Assembly: GCA_029891345.1 (NCBI GenBank)
Contig: CM057009.1
Location: 298,755,466 to 298,819,465 of the forward strand
Direction of reading: 5' to 3'
Length of the DNA stretch: 64,000 nt
Source: Dryococelus australis
Taxonomy: Eukaryota > Arthropoda > Insecta > Phasmatodea > Phasmatidae
A model generated the notes under the pieces. That model was not told where the DNA came from and ran no database searches. It was given only the letters and a program-made list of their open reading frames with translations. Made by a program: the position numbers and the translations under genes. Below, one piece after another: positions 13,740 through 25,423 of the stretch; position 1 is the stretch's first letter; each line of letters starts with the position of its first letter.

Positions 13740-14045
13740 GGGTTGTTGTATAGTAGTCCATATATATCACCTTGTTTGATATCACGAGTGCTACACATGA
13801 ATATGGCATATATATGTTCACCATACTGAAAATTGTAGGCAACTGTGTCTACCAGAAGACATAAAGCATAATGGCCAAATCGCCTTGTTCGACGACACAA
13901 GTTGCACCTAAGTCATAAATTTGGCAGCTGTTACTTCAGTGGATTGAAAACGGCACACAACTATTCATACAAGAATTTTAAAGCATGTTGGACCATATTG
14001 CCTTGATAGAGGTCAAATGTATTACATATGATAATTATATATTAA
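13740..14045. repeat. Diverged tandem repeat, about 120-bp unit
   Basis: Related phrases recur: tatcaccttgtttgatatca (about 13766), atcgccttgttcgacgacac (about 13881) and tattgccttgatagaggtca (about 13999). The spacing is about 115-120 bp. This matches the period of the better preserved array that follows, so it may be an older part of the same array. Confidence 0.5.
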
Positions 14046-14191
14046 ATATTCATAACATCAACTAATCCAAAATGGCAGCCAACAATGCTTTCAATGATTA
14101 CCATAGGGCTTAGTGTATAATGCATATTTTATTCTTGAGCAGAATTTTACCTGCACCTGATCATAAATGGCGTTGAACATGTTACAATAAT

Positions 14192-15030
14192 TAAATATTA
14201 TGGTAGTAGTCTGTAATGTAATATGCTTGCTGACTTATGTATTTTTCTCTAGATTTTGTTTTCACAGTCATTCAAGGTCATAGGGTTACGCTTCAAGTCA
14301 CCTGCATCAAATATGGTGGTAGTAGTTAGAAATGTAATATTCATGTTGACTTTTATGTATTTTTCTCGAGTTTTTGTTTTGAAGGTCATTCAAGGTAATG
14401 GGGTCCTGGTTAAGGTCACCTGCATTTTATATGGTGGTCGTAGTTAGAAATGTAACAAGCTTGTTGACTTTTGTGTATTTATTCTCGATACTTAGTTTTC
14501 AAGGTCATTCAAGGTCATGGGGTCAAGCACGAGGGTACCTATATCCAGTATGGTGGTAGTTGTGTATAATGTATTATGCTTGCTGACTTTTATGTATTTT
14601 TTCTCGGGTTTTTGTTTTCAAGGTCATTCAACATCATTTGGTCAAGGTCAAGGTAGTCTGCATTCAATATGGCGGTGGTAGTTTGTAAAGTATTATGCTT
14701 GTTGACTTTTGTGTATTTTTTTTCGAGTTTTAGTTTTCAAGGTCATTCTAAGTCATTGAGTAAATGTCAAGGTAGTCTTTATCCAATATGGCGGTGATAA
14801 TCAGTAATCTATTTCGTTTGGTGACTTTTATGTGTTTTTTTCTCCAAGCATGTACTTTCAAGGTTATTCGAGTTCATGGTGTCAAGGTTAAATGTCGGTT
14901 GCTTCTAATATTTTGGAATTAGTTAGTAATGTATTATGCTCGGTGATGTTTATGTATTTTTTCTAGAGTTTTTGTATTCAAAGTCATTCAAGGTCATGGG
15001 GTTGAGGTCACTGTTTCCTGCATCCAATAT
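14192..15030 (+). repeat. 119-bp tandem array, about seven units, with TCAAGGTCA motifs
   Basis: Unit starts marked by an ATATGG(T/C)GGT-like phrase fall at about 14192, 14310, 14428, 14548, 14667, 14786, 14905 and (partial) 15025, a period of about 119 bp. Each unit runs through GTTGACTTTTATGTATTTTT, then a TTTTGTTTTCAAGGTCATTC-like block. At least seven exact TCAAGGTCA words occur. No open frame spans the array. Confidence 0.85.
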
Positions 15031-15140
15031 GACGATGTCGACCAAGATGGCGGTCGCCTACCAAGATGGTGGCCACCTATCACGATGGTCGTTTTTTCGC
15101 ACCTTCCAAGATGGTGGAATGGGTATGGCTGAGGGATGAC
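15030..15140 (+). repeat. CCAAGATGGCGG short repeats
   Basis: A short run of AAGATGG words (accaagatggcgg, accaagatggtgg, ccaagatggtgg) abuts the 119-bp array. The same AAGATGG motif is found in the terminal repeats of the giant inverted-repeat element at 37.7 and 57.4 kb. Confidence 0.6.
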
Positions 15141-16735
15141 TTCTGGAAAGTTCATTTTTAAATACATTTTTTACGGTTTCTATAATATTTATTTAATAAT
15201 TTATAATATATTTACTAACGATATTTAAATAAATTTGAATCAATCAGTTTCTAATTAGTTTTTAATGGTATTTAATAATTTATAATACATTTTTATTAAT
15301 GCATTTTTTAACGATGTTTTAACATTTTTTTATGGTCTTTCAAATAATTTTTTTAAATAAGTTTAGTAATATCATTTTTAGAATATTTTTATTTTATTTT
15401 TCGAAATTTTGTCGATTTTTATTTTTTACTTCTTTGGATTTTTTGGTTCAACCCCGAGGTCTCGAATCCCGGTCACCTGGGTCGATGATCCCTGACCCTG
15501 AGTCGCTGATCCAGCTCCCTGATCTTACCCATGGTCACTGATCCGCCTGAGAAAACAAGAATTTTTTGGGGGAAAAAGATAAATTTTTAAGGAAAAAGGA
15601 AAAAATGTAGGGACATTTAGTAGATTGTTAGGGAAGAAAGGGAAATGTTGAGGGCAAAATGGACAGAAGGGAAATTCCAACATCGCGGCGGGTGGTTACT
15701 CCGCTCCTATCTTCCCTACCTTTGAGCCAAAGTCTTTTTATATACTACTCACAACATTACAAATTAAATTGTTATTGTGAATTTATTCCTTTCTGACTTG
15801 CACAACTAAACATAATAAACGGAGAATAAAGGATTACAAGTAGCACAAATTATTGATAAATCAATAAATAATGCTAAACAAGCATTGAGAAATGACGCTT
15901 GAGTGGATCAGAATGGACATTCCTGTACGACATTTTAAACTCTGACTCAGTATCTTTTAATTCGGCTACATGTCATATTAATATTCTTGAAAGCGTACCT
16001 CTACTTCCTCAACCCTTAACGTCAGTATAACCTCTACGGTTTTGGAAGTCATATTTTGGTAGTTCTGTTATAAAGACAATTCAATTCTCTATCTGTATAT
16101 GTGTATTTCTTACTGACACTGAATACAGTCTTATGACGGTTAAACTTTCGTTTTTTGGTCAACCAATTTGGACTCAAACATAGAAAAAGTTATACTTTAT
16201 CCGCAAGGAAAGTAATTCTTAGAAGAAACATTTATTAGTAAATGTTTATATGTGCGAATGTTTCATGTGTAAGACAGTCGAAAATAAAGTAAGTATCAAA
16301 TTGGGATATATTTTGCTTATTTTGTAGTTGTGTGATTGACAAAGATTTATAACAAAACATATATAGAATGTTGGCCAATCACGTTTGTAATCTCAATGTG
16401 ACATATTATTAAACAAATTATAGTTGTGTACGCCACAGTGGCTAGCATTCGCATAACATGGCGTCAAACATTGAGAGACTAATTGCTAGAAAGCACACTT
16501 ACACATGTATTCACCAATAAGTTGGGGGGCTGGTCAGTGTGGGTTCTTCCAGCCACCAAGTGTTTCAAATTGGGTTACTTAACATTACTAGCATGAATCG
16601 ACAATGGAGGCAGTTGGCTGAGAAACCACATCATGACACAATACGTCGAGTTGAACTGTCCAGCTTAGTTGTAAAGGTACTATAGGCTGTTCGCGCCATA
16701 TTATATATAAATATATATAAATCATATATATATAT
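15141..16735. other. AT-rich DNA, possible tail of the GGTCA-type repeat
   Basis: 15150-15420 is a run of degenerate TTTAATAATTTATAAT-like words. 15440-15545 is a GC-richer stretch rich in GATCC and GACCCTG words. It resembles the layout of the GGTCA-type repeats at 19.9 and 34.4 kb. No gene is seen up to 16.73 kb. Confidence 0.45.
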
Positions 16736-16737
16736 GA

Positions 16738-16826
16738 GGTGGCCGGCCCTACGAGACTCTAACGGGGTGACAACTACCGAGCAAACATTGTGGACAGGTG
16801 CCCAACTACTTTTTGGTAGATAGTAT
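16738..16826 (-). mobile_element. Tc1 element end fragment
   Basis: This 90-bp piece is the same sequence as the end of the Tc1 element at 22843-22925. On the minus strand it starts with a CTACCAAAAAGTAGTTGGGC-like terminus, then CACCTGTCCACAATGTTTGC, and ends in the transposase 3' end (GTCTCGTAGGGCC). It stops abruptly at a (TA)n stretch at 16700-16735, so it is a truncated copy. Confidence 0.8.
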
Positions 16827-17129
16827 GCATGTGTATTTATATATATTTGTGTATATATACACACACATACATACACACATACATAAAGCGGTTAATATAA
16901 AGTGAGAGGGGAGCAAAGGTATATTTAAGGACACACTCAACTACGTTGGAGCTTGCTTTTACAGGGATAAAGCGAGATTAGGCTTGAAACTAAATACATT
17001 GCTAAAAATACAGCATTAATGCACACATAAGTATATAACTGGACGTGTTATCAAAAAGTAATTAGGCAGCATATTCACTGTACTTGACGTTTAGAATCAT
17101 CTCAAGCTCCAGCGGCTTTCCTCAATTCC

Positions 17130-17363
17130 CCTTGCAGTGAATAGAGTTGAGTGGCTATTAACAACAATGTCTTTAGAGCCGATCACGGTGAATCGAGGTG
17201 AGTTTGGAGCAGCGGTGGAATGCCAGGGCGGGGGAAGCGGGGCCAGCGGCATCGTCCAGCACGATTCCCACATCTGAAAGTCCGGGAGCTGCGCCGCCGG
17301 GAATCGAACCCGGTTCGCCAGGGTTGTAAGAGAGTAGCCTATCCATTACACCACTGCAGCCCC
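17130..17363 (-). mobile_element. tRNA-derived SINE, copy B
   Basis: This is the same family as the copies ending at 12924 and 61908. On the minus strand it begins near 17363 with GGGGCTGCAGTGGTGTAATG. It has the best preserved B box of the three (GGTTCGATTCC at about 17303-17313). The shared body follows (about 17275-17205, including GCTGCTCC). It is non-coding and pol III type. It abuts a DNA-transposon end at 17444 with about 80 bp between. Confidence 0.85.
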
Positions 17364-17443
17364 TCGATTCCCCTTGGATTCGCCGCTGTATCTAAGCATT
17401 CGCTTAATTGTCATAAACAAAAATAATTACCTCTGTTTACCGC

Positions 17444-17570
17444 TATAGTCCATTCACGGTTACTTCCAACTTTTCAGAAACCCTGCTAAAGTTCTACTTT
17501 CATGATATTCCTCCGCCTCTTGTAGGTAAACAGAGCTTAAGCGAGTCCATAATATTACACTATAAGGCCA
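17444..17570 (+). mobile_element. End fragment of the TATAGTCC TIR family
   Basis: It starts with TATAGTCCATTCAC, then CAGAAACCCTGCTAAAG and TATTCCTCCGCC. This follows, in the same order, the reverse complement of the right end of the 1.9-kb element (22723 downwards: TATAGTCCATTCCCC, CAGAGCCCTGCTAAAT, TATCCTTCCGCC). I did not find the second end of this copy, so it is probably truncated. Confidence 0.65.
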
Positions 17571-17889
17571 ACGCACCGCATTTGTATGAACTCAAAATAA
17601 TAATATTGTATATAAGAACTATTTCTTACTAGGAATTACCAACACACTAGTTTTCTAACTGATTTTATTCATATTAATTATAAATGAAAAATTATTGTTT
17701 CATTATGAGATATAAATAAATTTTCTATTCAACGAAAATAAGGTACTTTTACATGAATTTATGTAAATACAAGTATATAAAGTTTAAGTTACATAACATA
17801 ATTATAAAACTCGTCGTAGGTAGGGCGGTGTTTCAAAGGTTTGGTTCAGAAAGTGCGAGGTAACTAGGGATATATTACAGTCATGTAGT

Positions 17890-18420
17890 TAGCACGCATT
17901 GCGCAGAAAGTCACTTCTCAAGCGGCCCCGTCCTTAGTATGTGTCAGGATACAACACTGTAAGTGTACACAGACAGGTAATGAATGACGCGCCGGGTGTG
18001 ATTTCCACAAGTTGAGCAGCGTTTGCCGCAGGAAATGAAACAGCGAGGTTTCGTTGGCCAACTCGGCGCGACGCGACACGTGAGAAACAACGTTCCTCAG
18101 TTCGCTGGTCGAACTCTCCTCGGGCCACACGAATCAGTAAAGCAGGGTGTCCGTTTCAGAAAATTTCCCCCCCCGAAACAGAGGACGCGGGCGAAGGAAG
18201 CTGTAATGATGACTACGGAGCACGGCGAGGGCAGGACGCAGGATCGCTGCATATCGCGGGCTTCTCTCCACGCGAGAATTACTACGTGCGCGTCCGTTCT
18301 CCCTGAGTGCTGAGTGCCCACGGCCGGACTTTGAAGTCTGGTGCCGTGTTATGCTGTCGCGGGGGTTTTTCATATTTCCCCAGGCGAGCCAGGCTGAAGT
18401 CTCGTGTCATTTATGTTATT
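17890..18420. promoter_or_regulatory. CpG-rich stretch, possible CpG island or promoter
   Basis: The segment is much richer in GC and in CpG dinucleotides than its surroundings (for example ggcgcgacgcgacacgtg at about 18064). Overlapping open frames exist on both strands, which is a common by-product of GC-rich DNA. I see no coding family. A host promoter or first exon is possible but unproven. Confidence 0.3.
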
Positions 18421-19930
18421 TCATTTGTTAGACGGGCGCATAGTTTTTACAAAGCAATCGGGATAAACTGGAATATTAAAATCAACTCTGCAAATAATTG
18501 TTTACGTTTCTAACAATCTCCTGACAGTAGGTATTACACCTGTTCGAAAACCTGACTCTTTAAAATAATAATAATAATACTCATAACACTGGCATTTGAG
18601 TTATTTCTTTAAACATTTTTATTACGTAACTTTGCGAATACTGGAAACTTCGTTGTCAACCAAAATATAACTAATACATTTCTATAGTTTCTGTAAAGTA
18701 AAGGAAAACGTCGAATTGCCATGCATGAGCGTGCAGTACGTGTTCATTACGCTCGCGTACGTAATTTTTTGTTTCTACTGAACACTGCGAAGCTCGATGT
18801 TCAATGATCTTACCTGTCGGTAAATGTTTCACGGACCGTCTTACTGGTCTAGGTTTATAATTAGTTCATACAACTATACTCGAACTGTCGTCTGCAGCTC
18901 ATTTTAATTGGTTGTGACGAAGAACCTAGTGTAGCGTAAACTTAAGTACAGAACGCATAGTAAAAGTCTCTTGATATAAACACCTGAAACTACATTAAAG
19001 TTGGTGTTAAAAGGTTAATGCACCAATTTACCTGTCGCGCGAGCTGGGTCGCAGTGTATTTTTAACACGCTTTTTTTTTTAAACCAACTAATTTCACGTA
19101 TGCACGGTCTGCTTTCTCACGAAAAACAACAATACTTCGGACTTGGGCAGAATGCAACTTTGAACACGTCACACTTATTGCGAACACTATTTTGAAGTTC
19201 TTCGACATAACCAATAAAGATATTTCTAGTCATCGGTGGCTTTATAATATGTTGCGCGAATTCCCGCGAAGCTAGAACAGAGACCTGCTTTGAAGCTTAC
19301 TACGGACTTTCCAACATTAAAAGGATCGTGTGAACGGTTCAAGTCCCATAGCTATACACATCAGGACGAGATCGCTGCAGGGTAGTTCAGAGCCGCGCGC
19401 CTAGCGTAGAGGCGATGGAGCGCTTAATACCTGTGGCAATGTCGCACGTAGTAGCTTTCGCGTCTTTCGATTCAAACGTGAAAAACAGCTCCAGGTGCGG
19501 GACGATTGAGGTCGTTTTACGTCAGATGTATTTGTACGTACGAGACGAGTGTAAAAGGAGACGTATACACGAGAAAGGAAGCAAAGTGCGACCACAGTGA
19601 TATCCGTCTTACTTTTAACCAGAGTCCGTTCGAAAGCATTTTTGGCGGAGTACTGATTTGTTTAGTGTTGTGGACAGAGTTGGTAGAAACCTTCGTCATT
19701 AAGGGCGTTGGCAACGAAAAATTAGTAATTATCAGTTTTTACCACATATTGTTCAACCTGTAGACATTATATGTGACTACTTTTTCCACGGATCATTTTT
19801 TTTAGCTCGCATGGATATCTCAAAATAACGTGCCAGAGAATAAAGTTTACTTTTCTCTAACGTAGAAATAAAATAATCAAACTACCTGCAAAAAATTAAC
19901 AAAAGCAACTGAAAGGGTAGAATGATTTTG
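18421..19930. other. Unannotated DNA with a second CpG-rich patch
   Basis: A second CpG-rich patch lies at about 19250-19580 (for example gagccgcgcgcctagcgtag at about 19390). Open frames on both strands here have no recognisable domain. The remainder is AT-rich and featureless. Confidence 0.4.
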
Positions 19931-20345
19931 ATGAGCCTGGCATAAGAGGCTGGGGGTCCGGCGCTGGCGCCTGCTGGCCGTCATGCTGTGACGTCACCCA
20001 ACTGCCAAGTCAGCTCCAGGTGACCTTGACCTTTGACCTCGACCCTGTATCCGTGACCTTGAATGACTATAAAACTAAAATATTAAAAAATTGCAGAAAA
20101 ATTGTAAAATCCCCCCAAAAAAGTATAAAAACTTAAAAAAAATATTAAAACTTTATTGTAAAAAAATATTTAAAAGTGTATATGTTGGAGCTCCGGGTTC
20201 GATGACAGGTGGGTTGACTAAGCACCCGAAATGACCGGCCCCCACCAGGTCGAAGAGTGTCCATCTCGTCAGCCATATTGTATCCAGGTGACCTCGACCT
20301 TCAACCTTGACCATTGACAACCTTAAAGCCCAAAAAATTCTAAAC
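19930..20345. repeat. GGTCA-type repeat with a module shared with 34.85-35.03 kb
   Basis: 20010-20080 carries reverse-strand GGTCA words (tgaccttgacc, tgaccttgaatgac). 20150-20330, read on the minus strand, is clearly homologous to 34850-35030 on the plus strand. Shared phrases in order are GATGGACACTCT, GGCCGGTCATTTCGGG, GCTTAGTC and a (G/A)TCGAACC(C/T) stretch. The module has tRNA-like words but no complete tRNA fold that I can support. Confidence 0.65.
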
Positions 20346-20817
20346 AATACCAAAGATATCATAAAAATCCGAAATTTTTTTTTAAACTTACATTTCCAGA
20401 GGTCCCTCCACAACCACCCTTACCAATTTTCATTGGTTATTTATTCGGGCCCCAACACCCTGCCCAATACTCATTCCATCACATACATGCATCTTGGTGT
20501 TTCCGTTTGCTATTTGTTTTCATTTTCAACACATACATGGAGATATTTCAAAATTTTCCAACCAGACGAGCTGGTGATTGGGCCACCAGTTGGCCGGGGG
20601 GGGGGGGGATATTTGTTTATGCTTGTAAAGTATAGGTGGTGCGGTCCATATTGGATTATATTTTCAACATATAGGGAGAGTTATTTATCGATTTTGACAC
20701 CAGACGAGTTGTCGATTCAGCTGTTAGGCGAGCTGTCAACACTCATATTATATAGGAACAGGAAAATCTGTAATTCTCAACCAATTTTAAGTATATTTTT
20801 CCAAGTAGCAGCATACC
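20346..20817. other. Repeat-like DNA next to the GGTCA-type repeat
   Basis: Contains a (G)10 run at 20599-20608. It also contains internal similarity between phrases such as ccagacgagctggtgattgg (about 20560) and ccagacgagttgtcgattc (about 20700). It is not recognisably coding, despite a 171-codon open frame at 20307-20822 that spans low-complexity DNA. Confidence 0.45.
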
Positions 20818-22723
20818 TATAGTCCATTCCCGATTGCAAGCGACTTATGATAATCAACCTTTGAAAAAACACTCTAGGCAAAACATGTCAACCTGTTTTT
20901 TACAAAAACCTGTATTCCACAAATATATAACACTATGGTTAGCTTTAGAGTACTGTATTATCGAATAAGTGAAACTTTACCTTAATATTTTCTATAACTG
21001 GTAATATTTATTTCTTTTTAAATATAAATTAACAACAGCGAGAGTAGCGACATGTTCGCAACGGCCTGTAAGAAATAGTTCGCAGTTAAAATATTATTTT
21101 AACCCAGTTCTTTAGTATACTATTTATAAATTAAACGTGCCTATTGAAAGATTGAAATATTTAGGTAGCCCCGATGGCAACATATCTCATTTTTACAGTT
21201 TAAAATAACAGCGGAAATATCGTGAGTAGGCCGTAATGGTACGGTGTTGTTTTATCGAGCGAGAGCAACTTTAAAGCAACTGTCTGCTGAGCGAGCTATG
21301 TCGCGCTCTCTCTGTCTTTGTTTCACACTCGGGAAGTTTCACTTCGCTAGTAAGCGTCCAAATTGTTCCTGTTTACAATTGTAGCATATTTCATACTTAT
21401 TACAGCGAAATAATGATTTTTTAATTTCTAATTTACAACTGGAAAGAGATTTTAATGCTTGAATACTTATTCCAATATATTTAGATATTATGGCGGGCAG
21501 AAACAAAGTGAAGATGGCAGACGTGGCGAGCCATGGCATGGTGTGTTGCTGTTTTACCGAACGAAACGTAAATTATACTTACTCCGAAAAATACTTCGAA
21601 TTACCATATCACGTTTGTAGACGTTGTGTTTTTTAAACCTACCTAGGCAAGCTACGATGTTGTGATAAATCTGTGTTTCCGCGGCAGTAATAAATATACT
21701 GTGACGTGTGTTTCGTTAATCACTGCGTCTGTGAAATGGCGTGCCTTTGTGCATCGTGGTCGATTCGCTGGTCCTGTGTGTGTGTGATTTCAAATATTTT
21801 ATTAGCACTATTTATACGTTTTAAATGTAAACTGTTTTTATGACGAAGTTATTTATTTACATCCACGTATGTTTATTTATCACTACGTTGTACCTTTGCC
21901 CTGGGTGAAACACAGTCGTGTAACGTGATTTACCAACAATCCCAACAAAATAACCAAGCCCAGCCCCAATAAATTTCAATAAACATAATACACTGTAAGT
22001 AGCAATACATATAAATATGAGTGGAATAAAATTTCGGTAGGCTTATTTGAGTGCATGTTCACCGCTATATTTTAAGTTTCTATAACAAAAAATGAGCGAT
22101 GCGAGTTGCGTGCTTGATTTTAATGCATTTTCGTCGGGCTGTCTATTCCTTCGTTATTAGAACTGAGGCCGTTCTTTTAAAGAAATAACCCAACACAGAT
22201 CACTAACAAAAAGTTCAACACTACAGTTCATTACCCCGCAGTTGTAACAGTGTTTAACACAGTCGCGGCGAAATATTAACGTGCATCACGTGTATTGTGC
22301 TATGTCGTGGAAAACAAATATGTTAATGTAACGTAACCGTAAGAACTATTGTTAATTCAGGCATTTTTAAAACGTCTTAAAGCTGACCTAAATAATTTTA
22401 TAGGCGTAAACAGTGAATATTAGTACGAAATGGTTGTTGAAATAGACCTAAGACAGAATTATTTGAAAAGCTGTAAACAGTAAACAGCACATTTGACAGG
22501 TATAAAAGTAGAAGTCACATTTCAATGTTTATTTTTAGGTGTAGCGAAAGTATATGAACACATGTACACACACAATAGCATGTAAACATTGATTTTGACA
22601 GATGCTACATGGCAGTCACATGGCAATGTTTGTTTACATTTGGCGGAAGGATACGAAACGGGCCTGCAAGTAGATATTTAGCAGGGCTCTGAGAAAATTA
22701 CTTCCAATGGGGAATGGACTATA
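20818..22723. mobile_element. 1.9-kb DNA transposon with TATAGTCCATTCCC ends, no transposase
   Basis: The left end reads TATAGTCCATTCCCGATTGC (20818 onward). The right end, reverse complemented from 22723, reads TATAGTCCATTCCCCATTGG. These are terminal inverted repeats of about 23 bp with two or three mismatches. If TA is the target duplication, the repeat proper is TAGTCCATTCCC. Internal open frames are short and carry no transposase motif, so this is a non-autonomous element. A related end lies at 17444. I cannot assign the superfamily from these termini. Confidence 0.75.
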
Positions 22724-22905
22724 AATGCATAATGCGAGAATTTTTCTAACTACATCATTTATAACATTTATATAGTTAACAAAAAATTTAAAGCTTTAAA
22801 TTTTGAAAAGTATGTTTTCTTAGTTATATAATCGTACATATACACTATCGACCAAAAAGTAATTTTGCACCTGTCCACAATGTTTGCTCACTGGTTGTCA
22901 CCCCG

Positions 22906-23763
22906 TTAGAATCTCGTAGGGCCACTTCTTGTGGCTATAACAGCAGCCACCCTGTCTAGCATGCTCTCTACGAGTGTTTGCAGGACATCCACGGATATTC
23001 GTCGCCATTCCTCTTGCAACCATTCCATGAGTTGAGCAATGCATTTTGGCCTCACCTGACGAGCCCTCGCCCGGCGATACAAGTGGTCCCAAAGATGTTC
23101 TATAGGGTTGAGGTGGGGGCTCTGGGCGGGCCAGTCTAATCTGTGAACATCGTTGTCGGCGTAACACTGCATATTAGCCCCTGAAACATGGCACCTGGCA
23201 CTGTCATCCTGGAAGTATCACGGGTCCATTCCGTTAAAAACGTCACAATGTTGGGAGCATTTCATTATCATGATTGTTACAATAGGCCTCTGTGTTCATG
23301 CTACCACGGACAAACACCAGTGGTCCTGCGCCGAAGGCCGTGAAACAGCCCCACACCATCACTCCACCACCACCACCACCGAATTTCCTAGTTGGCATTA
23401 TACACTCCCGCAGAACCCGTTTCCCGGGTAGACGCATCACCCATACACGTCCATCGGACCGGAATAATGTAAACCTCGACTCATCACTCCACAGAACCGA
23501 TTTCCACTGTTCCAGTGTCCAGTTGCGACGGTCCAAACACCACCTGAGTCGCCGAACATTATTGCTTGTCGTGATATGGGGCTTATGTATAGCTGCTCTT
23601 CCAAAATATTTAAGTCGGCGGACCTCTGTACGCAATGTTCCAATGGAAATCGATACTCCTGTTGCTGCATGAAACTCCTGTCGGATGGTAGCCATGCGTT
23701 GTGCCCTATTTTTGACAATTTCATGTTTCAGTGTTCTGCTATTTCTATCAGTCAAGAGCAGAG
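22906..23763 (-). pseudogene. Tc1 transposase, catalytic part (broken)
   Basis: The minus strand encodes the second helix-turn-helix part (FHAATGVSISIGTL) and the first catalytic aspartate in WSDESRF (about 23490). The VMVWGCFTAFG strand lies at about 23360. The second aspartate lies in a DDSARCH segment (about 23195-23210). The catalytic glutamate is in LNPIEHLWD (about 23105), and the C-terminus ends at a stop at 22906-22908. The DDE triad is thus still visible. An in-frame stop at about 23243-23245 and a second stop near 23227 with a frame change separate the first aspartate from the second, so it is inactive. A GGGGG-coding run at about 23375 is a local peculiarity. Lower-strand context is the Tc1 terminus at 22843. 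Confidence 0.9.
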
Positions 23764-24646
23764 GTCTATTGCAGATCTTGGCGCAACTCAATTTAAATAA
23801 AATTCAACCAATTTCAAGATAAATTCAAACAAATTTATATTCCCCATCAAAATCAATCATATTTAAGGTCAAAATCAAATATAAATTTTCAACTTGTGTT
23901 CATTCTTTGTGTGTGGTTCTTTAAAAACTCATTTTCAAGCTAAGTCATCACATTTTTGATGAAATTCCAAGAATTTTCATACTTTTCTTGTGATATAATT
24001 TTTACTTATTGATTTGACTTTCAAATTGAAAGTAAATATTTAACCTTTTTGACATAAATTTAGCTTCATTCACTCTGAAAATGGACCACTGATCAAAGAG
24101 TGAACAAAGAATGTTTTTTAAAAAAGTCCGAGTAATTGAAAAATGAAGATTTGGGTCAAATTATCTTGATTTTGGAGGTGAGATTGACGAGAAGAATCAT
24201 GTTTGAAGAACAGATTGAAAGATTGTTGCTTAAATGTGAGAAATATGCGTGAATTTTAGTTAAATTAATGAGTTCCGCCGATATATGCAATAGTCCTCTA
24301 CTGATTTATATAAAATGTGTACATGTATACACAAGAGAAAGAAAAAAAATTCACTTAGATTTTAAAAAGTGATTTTTATTCGATAAAACAACTCAACCAA
24401 ATATATAAAAAATTGTATTAAAGTATCGAAACAATTTCTCGTTTTTGTAAAATCGTTTACATTATCTATTTAATCAAATAAAAAATTTGTATGTTTCAAG
24501 TGATATTTTCTTTCAAATAATCATAAGTTAAATTTCTTGGCTAATTAAAACATCATTGCAAATTTTACCAGCCTCAACAGCTTTTTTAAAACCTACACTG
24601 ATTTTTATACTTGTTTTGTCTTTAACTACTGCTAATTTTCTATATA
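23764..24646 (+). repeat. Left terminal inverted repeat of the nested element
   Basis: Matches the reverse complement of 27823-28629 along its whole length, with substitutions and small indels and about 110 bp of extra sequence at about 24345-24440. The inner 200 bp (24445-24646) is an inverted copy of the 3' end of the capsid-like gene (27823-28020). Confidence 0.85.
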
Positions 24647-24689
24647 TTATGTGTTATCTGCATTTAGTTTTAATTTATTGCCCATTAAC

Positions 24690-25423
24690 TACATCGAAAT
24701 TATAGATGACACGGAGGATGCAAATATTGTATCAATTAAATATAAATGCTACATTAAAGCTGGAGAAACATCTTTTTCTTAATCTAATACCTCATTATCT
24801 ACCATCCCTAAGAATATAAATATAGAAGAATTGGGTTTAGTAAAAACTGCAAATATTATAGCTTTTGAAAAAGAATAAATATTTCCCACAAACTTTCTCC
24901 ATATACAATTAAAGAAATAAATATTCTTAATACACCTTATCTACTGTCTACTAAGAAAAGAAAACAAGAATAGGATAATTTAAGTATACAAAAAAGAAAA
25001 TTAGAATATTTAAAATAAAACTATTAGCATACAAGAAGAATATGAATGTGTGCTAGAGAAAGAGCAAAAAATTACGGAAAGGGAATAAGAATTAGTTAAT
25101 TATTTTAGTAAATGCTGGAAAGATTTAATTATAAAAAACTGTTATAAACTCTATAAATTTGTGGTAAATAATAAAGAAAAATACATTTACATAGGCACAC
25201 TTTGCGAAAATAATGGAGTTAAACATGTTTATTATATTAAAGGTTTATTTAAAAATAAATTAGCAGGAATTAGTAAAAATAGAGATTTATTAATAAAAGA
25301 GGGCTTTGTTTTTAAAGCATACAATGGTTTAGAAATAATCTATTATCCAACAGAAGAACCTTTTATGGAAATAAAAACCATTGGCAGAAAATATCTTAAT
25401 GGACATACATATCCAAATATATA
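24690..25423 (+). pseudogene. Virus-like element gene 1, part a (broken, unknown function)
   Basis: Plus-strand coding remnant with several stops before 25100 and one open stretch at 25161-25424 (87 codons). Visible content is hydrophilic and lysine-rich: IYIGTLCENNGVKHVYYIKG, then a segment ending in MEIKTIGRKYLNGHTYPN. The part upstream is glutamate- and lysine-rich and could form a coiled coil (KEQKITEREQELVNYF at about 25060-25110). I recognise no catalytic motif. It may be the C-terminal part of a replication-type protein whose N-terminal part lies on the other strand at 26230-25745. That is an inference from arrangement only. Confidence 0.4.

Noticed and set aside
18023-18373. Overlapping open frames on both strands in CpG-rich DNA
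   Set aside because: GC-rich sequence lacks TAA/TAG/TGA stops in all frames; nothing recognisable is encoded on either strand.
20307-20822. 171-codon plus-strand frame
   Set aside because: It crosses a dispersed non-coding repeat, a G homopolymer and the start of a TIR element, and no domain is visible.
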